From NCBI RefSeq assembly GCF_947500045.1, contig NZ_CANMQQ010000009.1:1-64000 (forward strand): 64,000 bases of DNA, written 5' to 3'. Under the pieces are notes generated by a model, which ran no database searches, was not told the DNA's origin, and saw nothing but the letters and a program-made list of their open reading frames with translations. Shown here piece after piece: positions 26,701 through 36,333 of this stretch (position 1 is the first letter of the stretch; the number at the start of each line of letters is the position of its first letter). The stretch is from an uncultured Ruegeria sp. GTDB lineage: Bacteria > Pseudomonadota > Alphaproteobacteria > Rhodobacterales > Rhodobacteraceae. Position numbers and translations under genes: made by a program.

Positions 26701-28608
26701 TTACGCGCTCCGCGGTTCAACAAACATCCGGCCACGCATTTCCATGTGCAGCGCATGGCAGAACCACTGGCAATAGAACCAGTGCACGCCCGGACGGTCG
26801 GCAATGAACGTGACCGAGGCGGTCGCCTGCGGTGCAACTTCCATCGCGATACCGAAGTTCGACAGGCACAGCCCGTGGGTCACATCGTCCACGTCGTCCA
26901 GGTTGGTGACGTAAAGTGTAACCTCATCTCCCTGTTTGACAGTGAACTTCTCAAGGCTGAACACAGGCGCGGTCGAGGTCATGTAGACCCGCACCTTGTT
27001 GCCGTCGCGGATGGGCTCTTCGGCACCTTCTTCCAGATCTACACCATCGGCTGCCGCCTGCTGGCGCGCCTCTTCCCACATCGGGTCATTGCGATCCCAG
27101 ACGTTGACCGGGTTCACTTTCGACCGATGAACAAGGATCGAGTCATGCGGTTCCGCAAAGGTCGGGCCGTCATGGACCACCTTCATCTTGTCGCCCGAGA
27201 TGTCGATCAACTGCTCGTTTTCCGGCTTCAGTGGCCCGACGTTCAGGAAGCGGTCTTTCGAGAACTTGTTCATCGAAATCAGCCACTTGCCGTCAGCCTC
27301 AGCCGTTTCACCCATTGAGGTCGAGTTGTGGCCCGGCTGGTAATGCACATCCACCTTGTCGAGGATCGGGTCAACATCCGAACCACCATAAGCCTCAATC
27401 GCCTTGGCGATGTCCCATTTCACAACCTGACTGTCGAGGAACAGGGTGGTATAGGCATTGCCTTTGCCATCGAACGCGGTGTGAAGCGGGCCAAGACCCA
27501 GCTGCGGTTCGGCCACGATTGCCGAGCGTGGGTCGGCATTGTCGGCAAACAGCGCATCGACCTTCTCCACATCGATCACGGACACGGTCGGCGACAGCTT
27601 CCCATTGATCATGATGTGTTTCTTGTCGGGTGCTGCGTTCACGCCGTGCGGTGAGTTCGGGATCGGGATGTAACGGGTCAGATCGCCGCCGGCCTCTTTG
27701 CGGCCATCCACGACTTTGACGCCGTTCAGTTCCTGATAGTTCCCGGCGGCAACAGCGTCTTCGATGCCTTTGAGGTTGAACACGACCACATGATCCAGCT
27801 CATTCTCGGTCATCTCGGCCAGGTTCATACCCATTTCCGAGTTGTACGAGGTCGAGAAGGCGTATTTGCCCTGATAGTCGCAGTCCGTGTTGTCGAGGTT
27901 GCCCGACACCATCACCTGCCATGCGATCTCCATCGTATCACCGTCAATGGCGGTAAAGATGTTCACGTATTGCGACGGATCGTCGAGGATTTCGCCATCA
28001 TTGATCAGCGGCGCCTCATGCTCGCCATTGGCGAAGATGTACCCGGTGCGCGGGTATTTTTGCGGGCGCAGGCCGTGGATGTCATGCGCGTTCGGGATCT
28101 CGATGATCTTGTCGCATTTCATCACGTCGCAACGCACACGGGCCACGCGGGTGTTGGACTTGTCGTTCATGAACAGATAGCGACCGTCATATGTGCCATC
28201 GGTGAAAGACATATGCGGGTGGTGCAGGTCGCCATTGTCATAGGTAACCTTGCCGTTGGCAGCCAGATACGCCTTGGTTTCCGGCAACAACCCTTCAGTC
28301 AGGATTTTCAGCGACTCATTGGTCTGGCCCCAACCGGTGGCCGAGCAGCGGTTGAAGACCGGAATGCGCATCAGTTCGCGCATCGAGGGCACGCCGAGGA
28401 TACGTACCTCGCCAGTCTGGCCCGAGGACCAGAAGCCATAATATTCGTCCAGCTCGCCAGGCTCCAGATGGGCATTGGCGGCGGCGCTGGCTTCGCGCGC
28501 GCTCATCAGGGTCGAGCCGAGGCCGGTCCCTGCAATCACGGCGCCGGTGGCAGTGGCCCCCAGCATCCCGCGGCGTGTGATGCTTAGTTTGTTTTCTTTG
28601 TCCGACAT
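26701..28608 (-). CDS. nosZ: Nitrous oxide reductase, clade I
   Basis: A 635-residue periplasmic enzyme that reduces N2O to N2. A Tat signal ([19 protein letters not shown]) marks clade I. The N-terminal beta-propeller has CuZ histidines in DLHHPHMS and AHDIHG. The C-terminal cupredoxin domain has the CuA site [20 protein letters not shown] precedes the ATG. It follows nosR by 15 bp, and nosD is 4 bp downstream. Confidence 0.98.
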   Translation of the reverse strand: MSDKENKLSITRRGMLGATATGAVIAGTGLGSTLMSAREASAAANAHLEPGELDEYYGFWSSGQTGEVRILGVPSMRELMRIPVFNRCSATGWGQTNESLKILTEGLLPETKAYLAANGKVTYDNGDLHHPHMSFTDGTYDGRYLFMNDKSNTRVARVRCDVMKCDKIIEIPNAHDIHGLRPQKYPRTGYIFANGEHEAPLINDGEILDDPSQYVNIFTAIDGDTMEIAWQVMVSGNLDNTDCDYQGKYAFSTSYNSEMGMNLAEMTENELDHVVVFNLKGIEDAVAAGNYQELNGVKVVDGRKEAGGDLTRYIPIPNSPHGVNAAPDKKHIMINGKLSPTVSVIDVEKVDALFADNADPRSAIVAEPQLGLGPLHTAFDGKGNAYTTLFLDSQVVKWDIAKAIEAYGGSDVDPILDKVDVHYQPGHNSTSMGETAEADGKWLISMNKFSKDRFLNVGPLKPENEQLIDISGDKMKVVHDGPTFAEPHDSILVHRSKVNPVNVWDRNDPMWEEARQQAAADGVDLEEGAEEPIRDGNKVRVYMTSTAPVFSLEKFTVKQGDEVTLYVTNLDDVDDVTHGLCLSNFGIAMEVAPQATASVTFIADRPGVHWFYCQWFCHALHMEMRGRMFVEPRSA

Positions 28609-28623
28609 GATCGTTCCTCCTTT

Positions 28624-30801
28624 TTAGGAAGCGGTTTGCGGTTTGGCGTTTGGATGGTTCGCCGGTGGTTGTCCGAGGGGGGTCTTAAGATCGACCGACC
28701 CGGTCTTGGCCCGCCGTTTCAACTGGCGGATAACGACGGGACATTTGTCCTCGGACTGGTAGAGCACCTGACAATGCAGGCAGGTGACGCACTCGTTCGG
28801 ATTGATCTCACCGGTGGGGTGGATTGCCTGAACGGGGCATTCGTTGGCGCAGGTTTGACAGGGGGTGCCGCAATCCTTGTAGCGGCGCAGCCAGTCGAAC
28901 ATGCGAATACGGGCCGGGATCGCCAGCGCCCCACCCAGCGGGCAGAGATAGCGGCAATAAAACCGTTCGATGAACAGCCCGATCCCCAGCAGCAGCAGCG
29001 CAAAGACCACAAACGGCCAGTCGCGCATGAATTTCAGAATGATCGCGGTCTTGAACGGCTCGATCTCGGCATATTTCTCGGCCAGCGGGATGGAGACAAA
29101 GCTGAGGCCGAAGAGACCAAGGAAGATCATGTATTTCGCGGGCCACAGCCGTTCATTCAGACCCCAGGGCAGGGTCCATTGCGGCACTTTCAGTGCCCGT
29201 GCGATCTTGTTGGTTAGCTCCTGCAGGGCACCAAACGGGCACAACCAGCCGCAATAGGCGCCGCGCCCCCAGAACAGCAAGGCGGCGGCCACGGCGAACC
29301 ATTGGATGAAAACCAGCGGGTCCAGAAGGAAAGCATCCCAGCTGAAACCTGTTCGCACACTGCCCGCCAGCGCCATGAGGTTCACCACACTTAGCTGCGC
29401 GTTGGCGTACCAACCGATGAAGAACAGTGTCAGCGTCAGGTACCCGATGCGGAACCAGTAAAAGACCCGGGCGTTCATCGTGGCGTGGAACTGGAAGAAG
29501 AACGTCGCGGTCAGTATCAGCAGCATGACGCCCAGACCGGCAATCTCGACCGTGCGATCCTTCCAGATGCGTTTCCACAGTGCGGCCTTGGCGGCGGCCT
29601 CGTCCGTGGCATCATCAACGACGGTAGGGGCCGCAACCGGCAGCAGGTATTGCTCGGGCAGTTTGTAGCCCAGATCGAAAGTCAGAAAGGTTTTCTCAAC
29701 GGCACCCACCGCGCGCTGCACCAGCAATTGCAGGCGGAACGGCTCAGCCGGATCGAACTCGGCGTCGGCGGGGATTTTGAAGATGTCGAGCTCGGTAAAG
29801 CTGGGCGCATCGGTTGCGGCCACCTTACCCAACCGGCGTTGCTGCTTGTCGAAAAACCGCACCGAGTTGTCGCCCTGAATCAGCTGAATCCGGTCGAAAA
29901 TGCCACCCCGGACATAACCCGATCCCTTAAAGCTATAGGCCCCGCGCCCCAGCACCAGAATGGCCTGCTCGCCATCGGCCAGCCAGTTCATCAGATTCTG
30001 GTATTCGGCTTCACCCAGCAGCGATTTACCGATCGAGGGGACTGAGACCAGCGCCATATGCATGTCGATAAAGGTGTCATCCGGCTCACCCGGTTCAGGG
30101 CGTTTTGTGGCGCGCTGATCGCCGGTGGCCTCGAACGCGGCATTGACCTGTCCGATATCCAGCGTCAGCCGCCGCACCGATCCGTCACCGGATAGCGTGG
30201 ACCAGTCGTAAACGGCATTCTGCGCCATATCGACTTCGCGTTTGGGTCCATCGGCCAATACCGGAGACAGACCACCCAGCCCCAGTGCTCGCGCGACCTT
30301 GATCCCGCCACGCACAAGGCTGTCGTCGATCACCATGATCGTGACAGTGGCCCCCGAGATAATGTCGAGGTCATGCCCCTCACCCCCGGTCTCGGCCTCG
30401 CGCTTGAGGTCCAGACCGGTATAGCCTTCGGTCAGTTCGACCATGCGGGAATTGGGGATGCCGATCAGCACGATCGGTTCCGAGTGTTTGACCAGTTGCA
30501 CGCCGGTCAGCACCGCATCGTCATCAATGGCGGCAACCACATGGATGGGTTTGCCGGAATAACCCGTCGTGCCCACGAAGTCAGAGGTCAGGAATGCCCA
30601 GGCAACGGTTTCACCCCTCTTCATGACGGGGGCAACCTTGACGTCATCGCGGACCGGGCCAAAGCCATCGGCACCGGGTGCCAGATCGGCGGGTTCGATT
30701 TCAGGAAGGAAGCTGGCTAGACTTTCGGCATGGGCACTGATCGCCATCAGGCAGGACAGTGTGAAAGCCAGCAGGAAATGGATTGCGCGACTTACGACCA
30801 C
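28624..30801 (-). CDS. nosR: NosR, FMN/Fe-S membrane regulator and electron donor of NosZ
   Basis: A 725-residue membrane protein. A signal-like N-terminus and a periplasmic FMN-binding domain (about residues 60-190, with DIISGATVTIMV containing the FMN-linked Thr) are followed by several transmembrane helices, a CPFGALQ motif, and a cytoplasmic polyferredoxin with CQTCANECP and CVTCLHCQ-type cysteines. It passes electrons to NosZ and is needed for nos expression. The start is GTG 30801, supported by CGGAGGT 6 nt upstream. It overlaps the preceding gene by 10 bp. Confidence 0.96.
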   Translation of the reverse strand: MVVSRAIHFLLAFTLSCLMAISAHAESLASFLPEIEPADLAPGADGFGPVRDDVKVAPVMKRGETVAWAFLTSDFVGTTGYSGKPIHVVAAIDDDAVLTGVQLVKHSEPIVLIGIPNSRMVELTEGYTGLDLKREAETGGEGHDLDIISGATVTIMVIDDSLVRGGIKVARALGLGGLSPVLADGPKREVDMAQNAVYDWSTLSGDGSVRRLTLDIGQVNAAFEATGDQRATKRPEPGEPDDTFIDMHMALVSVPSIGKSLLGEAEYQNLMNWLADGEQAILVLGRGAYSFKGSGYVRGGIFDRIQLIQGDNSVRFFDKQQRRLGKVAATDAPSFTELDIFKIPADAEFDPAEPFRLQLLVQRAVGAVEKTFLTFDLGYKLPEQYLLPVAAPTVVDDATDEAAAKAALWKRIWKDRTVEIAGLGVMLLILTATFFFQFHATMNARVFYWFRIGYLTLTLFFIGWYANAQLSVVNLMALAGSVRTGFSWDAFLLDPLVFIQWFAVAAALLFWGRGAYCGWLCPFGALQELTNKIARALKVPQWTLPWGLNERLWPAKYMIFLGLFGLSFVSIPLAEKYAEIEPFKTAIILKFMRDWPFVVFALLLLGIGLFIERFYCRYLCPLGGALAIPARIRMFDWLRRYKDCGTPCQTCANECPVQAIHPTGEINPNECVTCLHCQVLYQSEDKCPVVIRQLKRRAKTGSVDLKTPLGQPPANHPNAKPQTAS

Positions 30802-31256
30802 GGCGCACCTCCGATAGTTTGGGTGGGCACCATGGACGCGCGCAGGGCGCGTTCAGTTATGTCTAGGGTCGGTTGCGGGGGGCCTCGGGTTTCGGGCCAC
30901 CGCCAATTTGAGTTGTACAACTCGAAAGAAACGCTGTTCTGACCCTGTACAACACGGACGAAATCCGAATACGCGACCGCCAGCACCTGCGGCACAGGTG
31001 CCGCGCTGGTGATCGCACACAATGCGCAATCGGCGCATTTCGGGCAATACGCGGTCGGGTCTTCGGCATCCTCCTCAAGATCAACCTCAACCCAGACCGC
31101 GCCGCCTTCCGAGCAGATCTCCACCCAGACACTTTCGCCAGTACTCGCCAATGCCGGCCCAAAGGTCTGCAACAACAGAAGAAATATGCCCGCCAACCCA
31201 CAAACCGCGCGAAAGGCGCGTGCAGGGAGAATGTGCAGAGGGGTCAGCGCAGGCAT
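30792..31256 (-). CDS. nosC: NosC-like cysteine-motif protein
   Basis: A 154-residue protein with one N-terminal hydrophobic segment (about residues 15-38) and a tight metal-binding-looking motif CPKCADCALC (C71, C74, C77, C80), a CxxCxxCxxC array. By position, as first gene of the nos operon and overlapping nosR, it corresponds to paracoccal NosC, a protein of unknown role; I also recall similarity to DUF2946. The cysteines could bind copper. An FNR/Dnr box is centred about 66 nt upstream of its ATG. Confidence 0.65.
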   Translation of the reverse strand: MPALTPLHILPARAFRAVCGLAGIFLLLLQTFGPALASTGESVWVEICSEGGAVWVEVDLEEDAEDPTAYCPKCADCALCAITSAAPVPQVLAVAYSDFVRVVQGQNSVSFELYNSNWRWPETRGPPQPTLDITERALRASMVPTQTIGGAPWS

Positions 31257-31315
31257 GGAGACTCCGACTCGGGAAGCTACGCCTCGTGTTCTAAGGGATT
31301 CTCTCAGCGCGATAC

Positions 31316-31329
31316 TTGACTTAGGTTAG
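31316..31329 (-). promoter_or_regulatory. FNR/Dnr box of the nos operon
   Basis: Plus-strand TTGACTTAGGTTAG, 8 of 10 conserved positions against TTGAC-N4-GTCAA. It is centred 66.5 nt upstream of the nosC start codon. Confidence 0.65.
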
Positions 31330-31361
31330 GTGCGGCGGCGTTCTGATTTTATGATTTAAAA

Positions 31362-31625
31362 TCAATCATCTGACTCATCCATAAGCCCACGCACCCATCG
31401 CCCGGCCAGCCAGGTCGCAGGGATGCCCAGAGGGATCGACCAAACCAACGCCGTTACCGGCTCGATTATTCCGAACCCCGCGCTATGGGCGATCAATCCA
31501 GCCAAAAACAGGTTGATGGCAACGGTCAACGCGGTGGCCGGATAAAGCAGGATGGCCAGCTTCCAGACCGGCCATTTACCCTCAGTGGCTGGTGCCTTCC
31601 GAGAAGGTGATTTTGTTCCAGACAT
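31362..31625 (-). CDS. Small two-helix membrane protein at the end of the nir operon (NnrT-like)
   Basis: An 87-residue protein with two hydrophobic segments (AILLYPATALTVAINLFLAG and a second ending PLGIPATWLAGR), finishing RWVRGLMDES. It resembles, from memory, short proteins labelled NnrT in denitrification clusters, but no biochemical role is established. It overlaps the 3' end of nirN by 44 bp, so it is coupled to the nirE-N operon. Start ATG 31625; an upstream in-frame start would lie deeper inside nirN. Confidence 0.55.
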   Translation of the reverse strand: MSGTKSPSRKAPATEGKWPVWKLAILLYPATALTVAINLFLAGLIAHSAGFGIIEPVTALVWSIPLGIPATWLAGRWVRGLMDESDD

Positions 31626-33225
31626 TGTACTTTCCAGACGGTTTGCGCATCGGCAGGCGGCGCACTTCTTCAAGCGTCAGCGCGTCATAAACGATCACTG
31701 CACCGTCATCTTCCCAGATCGAAACTAGCGCGTGACTGCCATCCTTGGTGAATTCGACATGGGCCACGGTCTTGCCCGGTGCAGGCCGCAAAGTTTTCAC
31801 GATTTCAAGGCTTTGCTTGTCGATCACATGCATGGCGTCCTTGTTTGGCCCAAAGAACACATCGGCCCAGACGTAAGGAGAATTCTCATGGCTGCGCATA
31901 AAGAACCCGGGCCCTTCGGTCTTGATTCGCTTGACGGTTTCCCATGTCTCCATGTCGATTACCGACACTGTGCCATCGGTCAAGTGCGGCGTCGCCATCA
32001 CGGTCGTGTCGCCATGTTTCCAGGTAATGCCAGACCCCAGATGCGGCATCCCCGGCAGATCCAGATCGGCCACCTTGTGCCCGATGACCAGATCGATCAC
32101 CTGCCCACCCTTGCCATCGCGGGACGCCCCCATGACGTATTCATAGCTCTGGTCGAAAAAGAAATCGTCCAGATAGTCAGGCGTGGTGATTTTGCGCACA
32201 GGGAACGGATTGGGATTCTTGAACTGACCCTCAATACGGAAGTCGTGGCCAATGCCGGATTGCGGTGGGTTGTCCCCATAAAAGACCTCCCAAATCTCTG
32301 GCACATCTTTCAGCGCCAGTACAAAGCTTTCGCGCGGGGGGGCTTGATAGACGGCTGAAACCCGGCTTGGGTTTCCCTTTTTGCTTTTAATCTCAATGAC
32401 TTTCGCGACTGACAAGTCCTCGGTTGAAAGCAATGTCAATGAGTTTGGTAAATAGTTCGCCACGGCAACCCATTTACCGTCGCCCGACATGGCGATGTTA
32501 CGGCTGTTCAGGCCTGCGCGGACGCGCCCCACCTGCTTCAGCGCCCAGATGTCATATTTCTGAACCCAACCATCGCGGGACATGATGAAGACGTACCGCC
32601 CATCCGGGCTGAACTTCGGCCCCCCATGCACCGCAAAGGGCGTCTCGAACCGGTCCAGTACTTCAAAGGTATCACCGTCAAGAACGCTGACATGGTGATC
32701 GCCGGTCTCCACGGCCAGCGTGATATTCATCGGATCGCTGTCCCACACGGGGCCATCCACTGGCGCATAGTCGTCGTCCAGAATACGGCTGGCCATGATA
32801 TCGGCCTCATCCCATTCGGGGTTGCTCTCCAGCGGAGATTTCAGCCATCCCGCTAGCTCCTCGATCTGCAGCGCATCTAGTTCATGCGAAAACGCAGGCA
32901 TCTGCGTGGCCGTACGCCCCTCGGCGATCACCGACGCTACGCGCGGCCCTCGCATGCGTTTCAGTGTCTCGGGGATCAGCGCAGGGCCAACGCCGCCCAG
33001 ACGGTTCTCGCCGTGGCAAGACGCACAATGCTCAGCATAATCCGTTGATGCATCCGCTTGCGCCATCGCCGCTGTCCCGGCAAGCGCTATGCTGGCTAGA
33101 AACAGACCAACCCTCTGCTTCTTCTTGTTCCGAATACGGCCGCCGGAGGCTCCTGCACACGCCACTCGCATATTGGCTGGGCGCACAGAGCCATCGGTTT
33201 CAAAAGAACTGATGCGCCGGATCAT
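31582..33225 (-). CDS. nirN: NirN, cytochrome c / heme d1 dehydrogenase
   Basis: A 547-residue periplasmic protein. The N-terminal cytochrome c domain has CASCH (C67, C70, H71); the C-terminal eight-bladed propeller resembles NirS and NirF. NirN oxidises dihydro-heme d1 in the last step of heme d1 synthesis and hands it to NirS. The start at 33225 has GGGGGA upstream and overlaps nirJ by 26 bp. A dispersed repeat shared with norF is translated as about residues 22-37, forming the basic n-region before the hydrophobic signal core. ATG 33171 is a possible later start but has no ribosome site. Confidence 0.9.
   Translation of the reverse strand: MIRRISSFETDGSVRPANMRVACAGASGGRIRNKKKQRVGLFLASIALAGTAAMAQADASTDYAEHCASCHGENRLGGVGPALIPETLKRMRGPRVASVIAEGRTATQMPAFSHELDALQIEELAGWLKSPLESNPEWDEADIMASRILDDDYAPVDGPVWDSDPMNITLAVETGDHHVSVLDGDTFEVLDRFETPFAVHGGPKFSPDGRYVFIMSRDGWVQKYDIWALKQVGRVRAGLNSRNIAMSGDGKWVAVANYLPNSLTLLSTEDLSVAKVIEIKSKKGNPSRVSAVYQAPPRESFVLALKDVPEIWEVFYGDNPPQSGIGHDFRIEGQFKNPNPFPVRKITTPDYLDDFFFDQSYEYVMGASRDGKGGQVIDLVIGHKVADLDLPGMPHLGSGITWKHGDTTVMATPHLTDGTVSVIDMETWETVKRIKTEGPGFFMRSHENSPYVWADVFFGPNKDAMHVIDKQSLEIVKTLRPAPGKTVAHVEFTKDGSHALVSIWEDDGAVIVYDALTLEEVRRLPMRKPSGKYNVWNKITFSEGTSH
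33117..33160 (-). repeat. Dispersed 44-bp repeat, copy 1 (inside the 5' end of nirN)
   Basis: Matches 50838-50881 at 40 of 44 positions in the same plus-strand orientation. Its core on the minus strand begins GCCTCCGGCGGCCGTATT. I recall similar GCCTCCGGCGG...TATT elements scattered through Rhodobacteraceae genomes. Confidence 0.85.
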
Positions 33226-34414
33226 GGCGTTTCCCCCGGAACGGTGTGACTTGCAGACGCTCACCCGCATCCGTGACACCGATTTCTTGGTTGGATAGAT
33301 AACAAGCAGGATCTTCGGCCCAGGGATCTCCGGTCAGTTGCAGCGCCCGAATGCGGGTGTTTCCACCGCAGACATCCTTCAGCTGACAGGCCCCACAGCG
33401 CCCTTTCAGTGGGCGCGGACGGGTACGCAGCATGGCAAGCATCGGGTCATCGCCGGTCCAAAGCTCTGAGAACGATTTGGTCTTCACGTTACCGACCGTG
33501 TAATCCGACCAGTAGGTGTCGGGATGCACGCGGCCCAGATTGTCGATATTTGCCACGCCCAACCCGCTGGAATTGCCACCCCATGCGGCCAGATGCTCGC
33601 GCACATGGCGGACTTTATCTTCCTCGAAATGATCACTTACCCAGTTCAGGAAATACCCGGCATCGGCATCATTGTTGCCGGTTACAACGTCCAGTGGTCG
33701 CCCACCTGAGGCGGCCTCCCATGCGCGCTCCAACAACAGGTCCATGCCTTTGCGGGTCCTCAGGTGCTCGGCATCCTCGCCCCGGTTCTTGTCGCCGCGC
33801 CCTGCATAGACGAGGTGAGACAGGTAGAACTTATCGACACCTTCGTCGTCACATAGCTGCAACAGGTCGGGCAGGTGGTGCTGTGTGCCCTCGGTCAGGC
33901 AAAAGCGCAGTCCGACCTTGATGCCGCGCTTCTTGCATTCGCGCACGCCGCGAAGGGCGTCGGCAAAGGCACCTTCGACACCTCGGAACCAGTCATTCGT
34001 GGCCCCGATCCCGTCCAGCGAGATGCCAACATAGCTAAAGCCCACATCGGCAATCATGTCAGCGGATTCGTCGTAAATCCGTGTGCCATTCGTTGACAGC
34101 GCCAACATCGGCACCAGATCGCGGGCCCGTTTGGCGATGTCGTAAAAATCGAACCGGTCCAGCGGTTCCCCACCCGAGAGGATCAGGGCCGGGACGCGAA
34201 ACTGGCCCAGATCCTCAAGGGTTACCATGGCTTGCTCATGGCTGAGCTCACCAGGGAATGCCACATCCGCCGAGACGGTATAGCAATGGCGACATTTCAG
34301 ATTACACCGTCGCGTCAGGTTCCAGATCACCACTGGTTTCACGGGCCCGGGGCGGCGTTTGCGCACCGGAGTTGGATTGACGAGTTGGTGCATGTATTCA
34401 GTCAGGCGGAACAT
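33200..34414 (-). CDS. nirJ: NirJ, radical SAM heme d1 synthesis enzyme
   Basis: A 404-residue radical SAM protein. C37, C41 and C44 in CNLKCRHC bind the SAM-cleaving 4Fe-4S cluster; GGEPL follows. The C-terminal SPASM-like cysteines ([13 protein letters not shown]) bind a second cluster. NirJ removes propionate side chains of didecarboxysiroheme to form the keto groups of heme d1. It is 3 bp downstream of nirH and overlaps nirN. Confidence 0.95.
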   Translation of the reverse strand: MFRLTEYMHQLVNPTPVRKRRPGPVKPVVIWNLTRRCNLKCRHCYTVSADVAFPGELSHEQAMVTLEDLGQFRVPALILSGGEPLDRFDFYDIAKRARDLVPMLALSTNGTRIYDESADMIADVGFSYVGISLDGIGATNDWFRGVEGAFADALRGVRECKKRGIKVGLRFCLTEGTQHHLPDLLQLCDDEGVDKFYLSHLVYAGRGDKNRGEDAEHLRTRKGMDLLLERAWEAASGGRPLDVVTGNNDADAGYFLNWVSDHFEEDKVRHVREHLAAWGGNSSGLGVANIDNLGRVHPDTYWSDYTVGNVKTKSFSELWTGDDPMLAMLRTRPRPLKGRCGACQLKDVCGGNTRIRALQLTGDPWAEDPACYLSNQEIGVTDAGERLQVTPFRGKRHDPAHQFF

Positions 34415-34417
34415 GTC

Positions 34418-34900
34418 TCAGCCTTTCTTTTTCAGGCGCAGCCCGGTCTTTTTCAGGATACGTGTGGAATAAAGGATATCGTTCGCTCGATAGGCATCAC
34501 CGAGAATCACAGAGATCTCAGCGCGCTTTTCCTCGACCTCTTGTCGGTCCGACCCATGAACCATTGCAAACAGATTATAAGGCCAGTCGGGCAGCGCGCG
34601 CGGGCGTTCGTAGCAATGGGTGACGAAGGGCAGGGCCCCGATCTGAGCCCCCAGTTCGGCGACACGATCGTCCTCGACATCCCAGACGGTCATGCCGTTC
34701 GAGGTCATTCCCAACTTAAAGTGGTTGGGGGCCGCCGCGATGCGCCGGATGACGCCGCGGGATTTCATGTCGGCCAGACGATACATCAGGGCGGCTTCGT
34801 TAAGTCCAAGCGTTTCGGCCACCTGCGCGAATGGTTCAGGCACAAGGGGCAGGCCGCTTTGCAGCGCTTCGATAATCTCTCTGTCTTTCGTATCGATCAT
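34418..34900 (-). CDS. nirH: NirH, siroheme decarboxylase subunit
   Basis: A 160-residue Lrp/AsnC-like protein, one of the NirDLGH components that decarboxylate siroheme to 12,18-didecarboxysiroheme. It has an HTH-like N-terminus (REIIEALQSGLPLVPEPFAQ) and the family block FVTHCYERPRALPDWPYNLF. It starts at 34900 with a 4-bp ATGA overlap onto nirG. Assignment within D/L/G/H is by gene order and by the YERPR block. Confidence 0.88.
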   Translation of the reverse strand: MIDTKDREIIEALQSGLPLVPEPFAQVAETLGLNEAALMYRLADMKSRGVIRRIAAAPNHFKLGMTSNGMTVWDVEDDRVAELGAQIGALPFVTHCYERPRALPDWPYNLFAMVHGSDRQEVEEKRAEISVILGDAYRANDILYSTRILKKTGLRLKKKG

Positions 34901-35346
34901 GCTGCCACCCGGAAGCCGATGAAGAATTCCTGAAGTTTGGGGAATTGCAGGACCGCGATCCCAGTTTCCCGTTCGATTGCCTCGGCAGTGTTTGTGATCC
35001 CTTCGGGTGTTTCTGTCGCCAGAACAAACCACATGTTCAGCCGGTGCGTGCGTTCATAATTGTGTGCAACCTCGGGGTGCGCATTGACTTTGGTCAGGAC
35101 AGTTTCGAAATCCTCGGTCGGCACCGCCATGGCGCACAAGCAGAACGCTCCACCCAACGCGGCTGCATCGAAAAAGGGGCCAAAGCGGGTGATCACGCGC
35201 GCATCCTTCATCCGCGACATGCGGTCCAGCAGATCATCTTCGGTGAGACCCAGCTCCTTGGCCACTGCGGCATAGGGATGCGAAACCAAAGGCAGATCAT
35301 CCTGCATCCGGTTCAGGATCGTACGGTCGGTCTTGTCCAGTTTCAT
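34897..35346 (-). CDS. nirG: NirG, siroheme decarboxylase subunit
   Basis: A 149-residue Lrp-like protein with LDKTDRTILNRMQDDLPLV at the start and VAHNYERTHRLNMWFVLATE in the core. It works with NirD, NirL and NirH in siroheme decarboxylation. ATGA overlaps join it to nirDL upstream and nirH downstream. Confidence 0.88.
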   Translation of the reverse strand: MKLDKTDRTILNRMQDDLPLVSHPYAAVAKELGLTEDDLLDRMSRMKDARVITRFGPFFDAAALGGAFCLCAMAVPTEDFETVLTKVNAHPEVAHNYERTHRLNMWFVLATETPEGITNTAEAIERETGIAVLQFPKLQEFFIGFRVAA

Positions 35347-36332
35347 GCGGCAGCCTCTTTCGGTTGGATCAGCGCACCGGTCTGTTTGAAGCAGCGGGTC
35401 GAGAACAGCACTTTGTTGCGCACGCCTGCCAACTCCGGCAGGGCTTGTGCCTCAGCCAGCACCTCAAGCGCTTCGCTGCGCGACCGGGCATGGATCATGG
35501 AATACAGGCGATAGGGCCAGACATCTTCGACCGGGTTACGCTCATAGCACAGTGTCACGCCGGGATGTGCCGCAAGCGCAGGACCAGCGGTGCCAACCTG
35601 TTCGGCTGGCATGTCCCAGACCACCATTGCGTTGGCGGACCAGCCCAAAGCACGATGGCGCACGATGACGCCGAGGCGAGAGATGATGCCAGATCGGTGC
35701 AAGATCTCAAGGCGCTCCATCACGTTGCCTGTGCTGCGGTTCAGTGTCTGGGCCAGAGCCGCATAAGGTTCAGCGACCAGCGACAGGCCGGAACTGAGCG
35801 CTTGCAACAAGGGCCGGTCACCCTCGCGCATGGCCGAACAATCAACCCTTCGTGGGCGGGGAACAGTGCGGGTTTTGCCCGACATGCGGAACCCCAGATC
35901 GACATTGAATGGGCGCACCAACCGCAGGTCCAGAACCCGCAGCCCCGTGCGATGGCTAATCCGCGCAAGCGTGTCGTTCACATGTGCCCGGTCCGGTCCA
36001 GTGGCCACAAACCACAGGTTCCAGTCGTCTTCGCGCTGGTAGTTGTGGTTCACGCCGGGTTCCGCGTCGATCAGGGCGGCGACCTCTTCCAGCCGCTCAG
36101 TAGGTGCGGCGACGGCAGCCAAAGTGCTGGCTGCAACCGCGCCGGGTGCAATCGTCGCGCCAACCCGCGTGATGCGTCCGGTCTTGCGCATCCGTTCCAG
36201 CCGATCGAGCACTTCGGCCTCGTCCAGACCCAGCGCGTCGGCCAGAACCTGAAACGGGCGCTCGGCGATGGGAAAGTCACGCTGGAATTCGTCCAGCAGG
36301 CGGCGGTCGATAGGGTCGGTTATATGCTGCAT
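35343..36332 (-). CDS. nirDL: NirD-NirL fusion, siroheme decarboxylase
   Basis: A 329-residue protein made of two Lrp-like siroheme decarboxylase modules: residues about 1-155 (with NHNYQREDDWNLWFV) and 165-329 (with VTLCYERNPVEDVWPYRLY). Fused NirDL is known in Paracoccus-type clusters. The start at 36332 is right after the nirF stop; the longer frame runs through nirF and is not credible. Confidence 0.9.
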   Translation of the reverse strand: MQHITDPIDRRLLDEFQRDFPIAERPFQVLADALGLDEAEVLDRLERMRKTGRITRVGATIAPGAVAASTLAAVAAPTERLEEVAALIDAEPGVNHNYQREDDWNLWFVATGPDRAHVNDTLARISHRTGLRVLDLRLVRPFNVDLGFRMSGKTRTVPRPRRVDCSAMREGDRPLLQALSSGLSLVAEPYAALAQTLNRSTGNVMERLEILHRSGIISRLGVIVRHRALGWSANAMVVWDMPAEQVGTAGPALAAHPGVTLCYERNPVEDVWPYRLYSMIHARSRSEALEVLAEAQALPELAGVRNKVLFSTRCFKQTGALIQPKEAAA

Positions 36333-36333
36333 A

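Noticed and set aside
31344..31369. AT-rich palindrome TGATTT-T-AAATCA near the stop of the small membrane protein gene as an FNR site
   Set aside because: The TTGAT/ATCA half-sites are 5 nt apart instead of 4, and a better box lies at 31316-31329.
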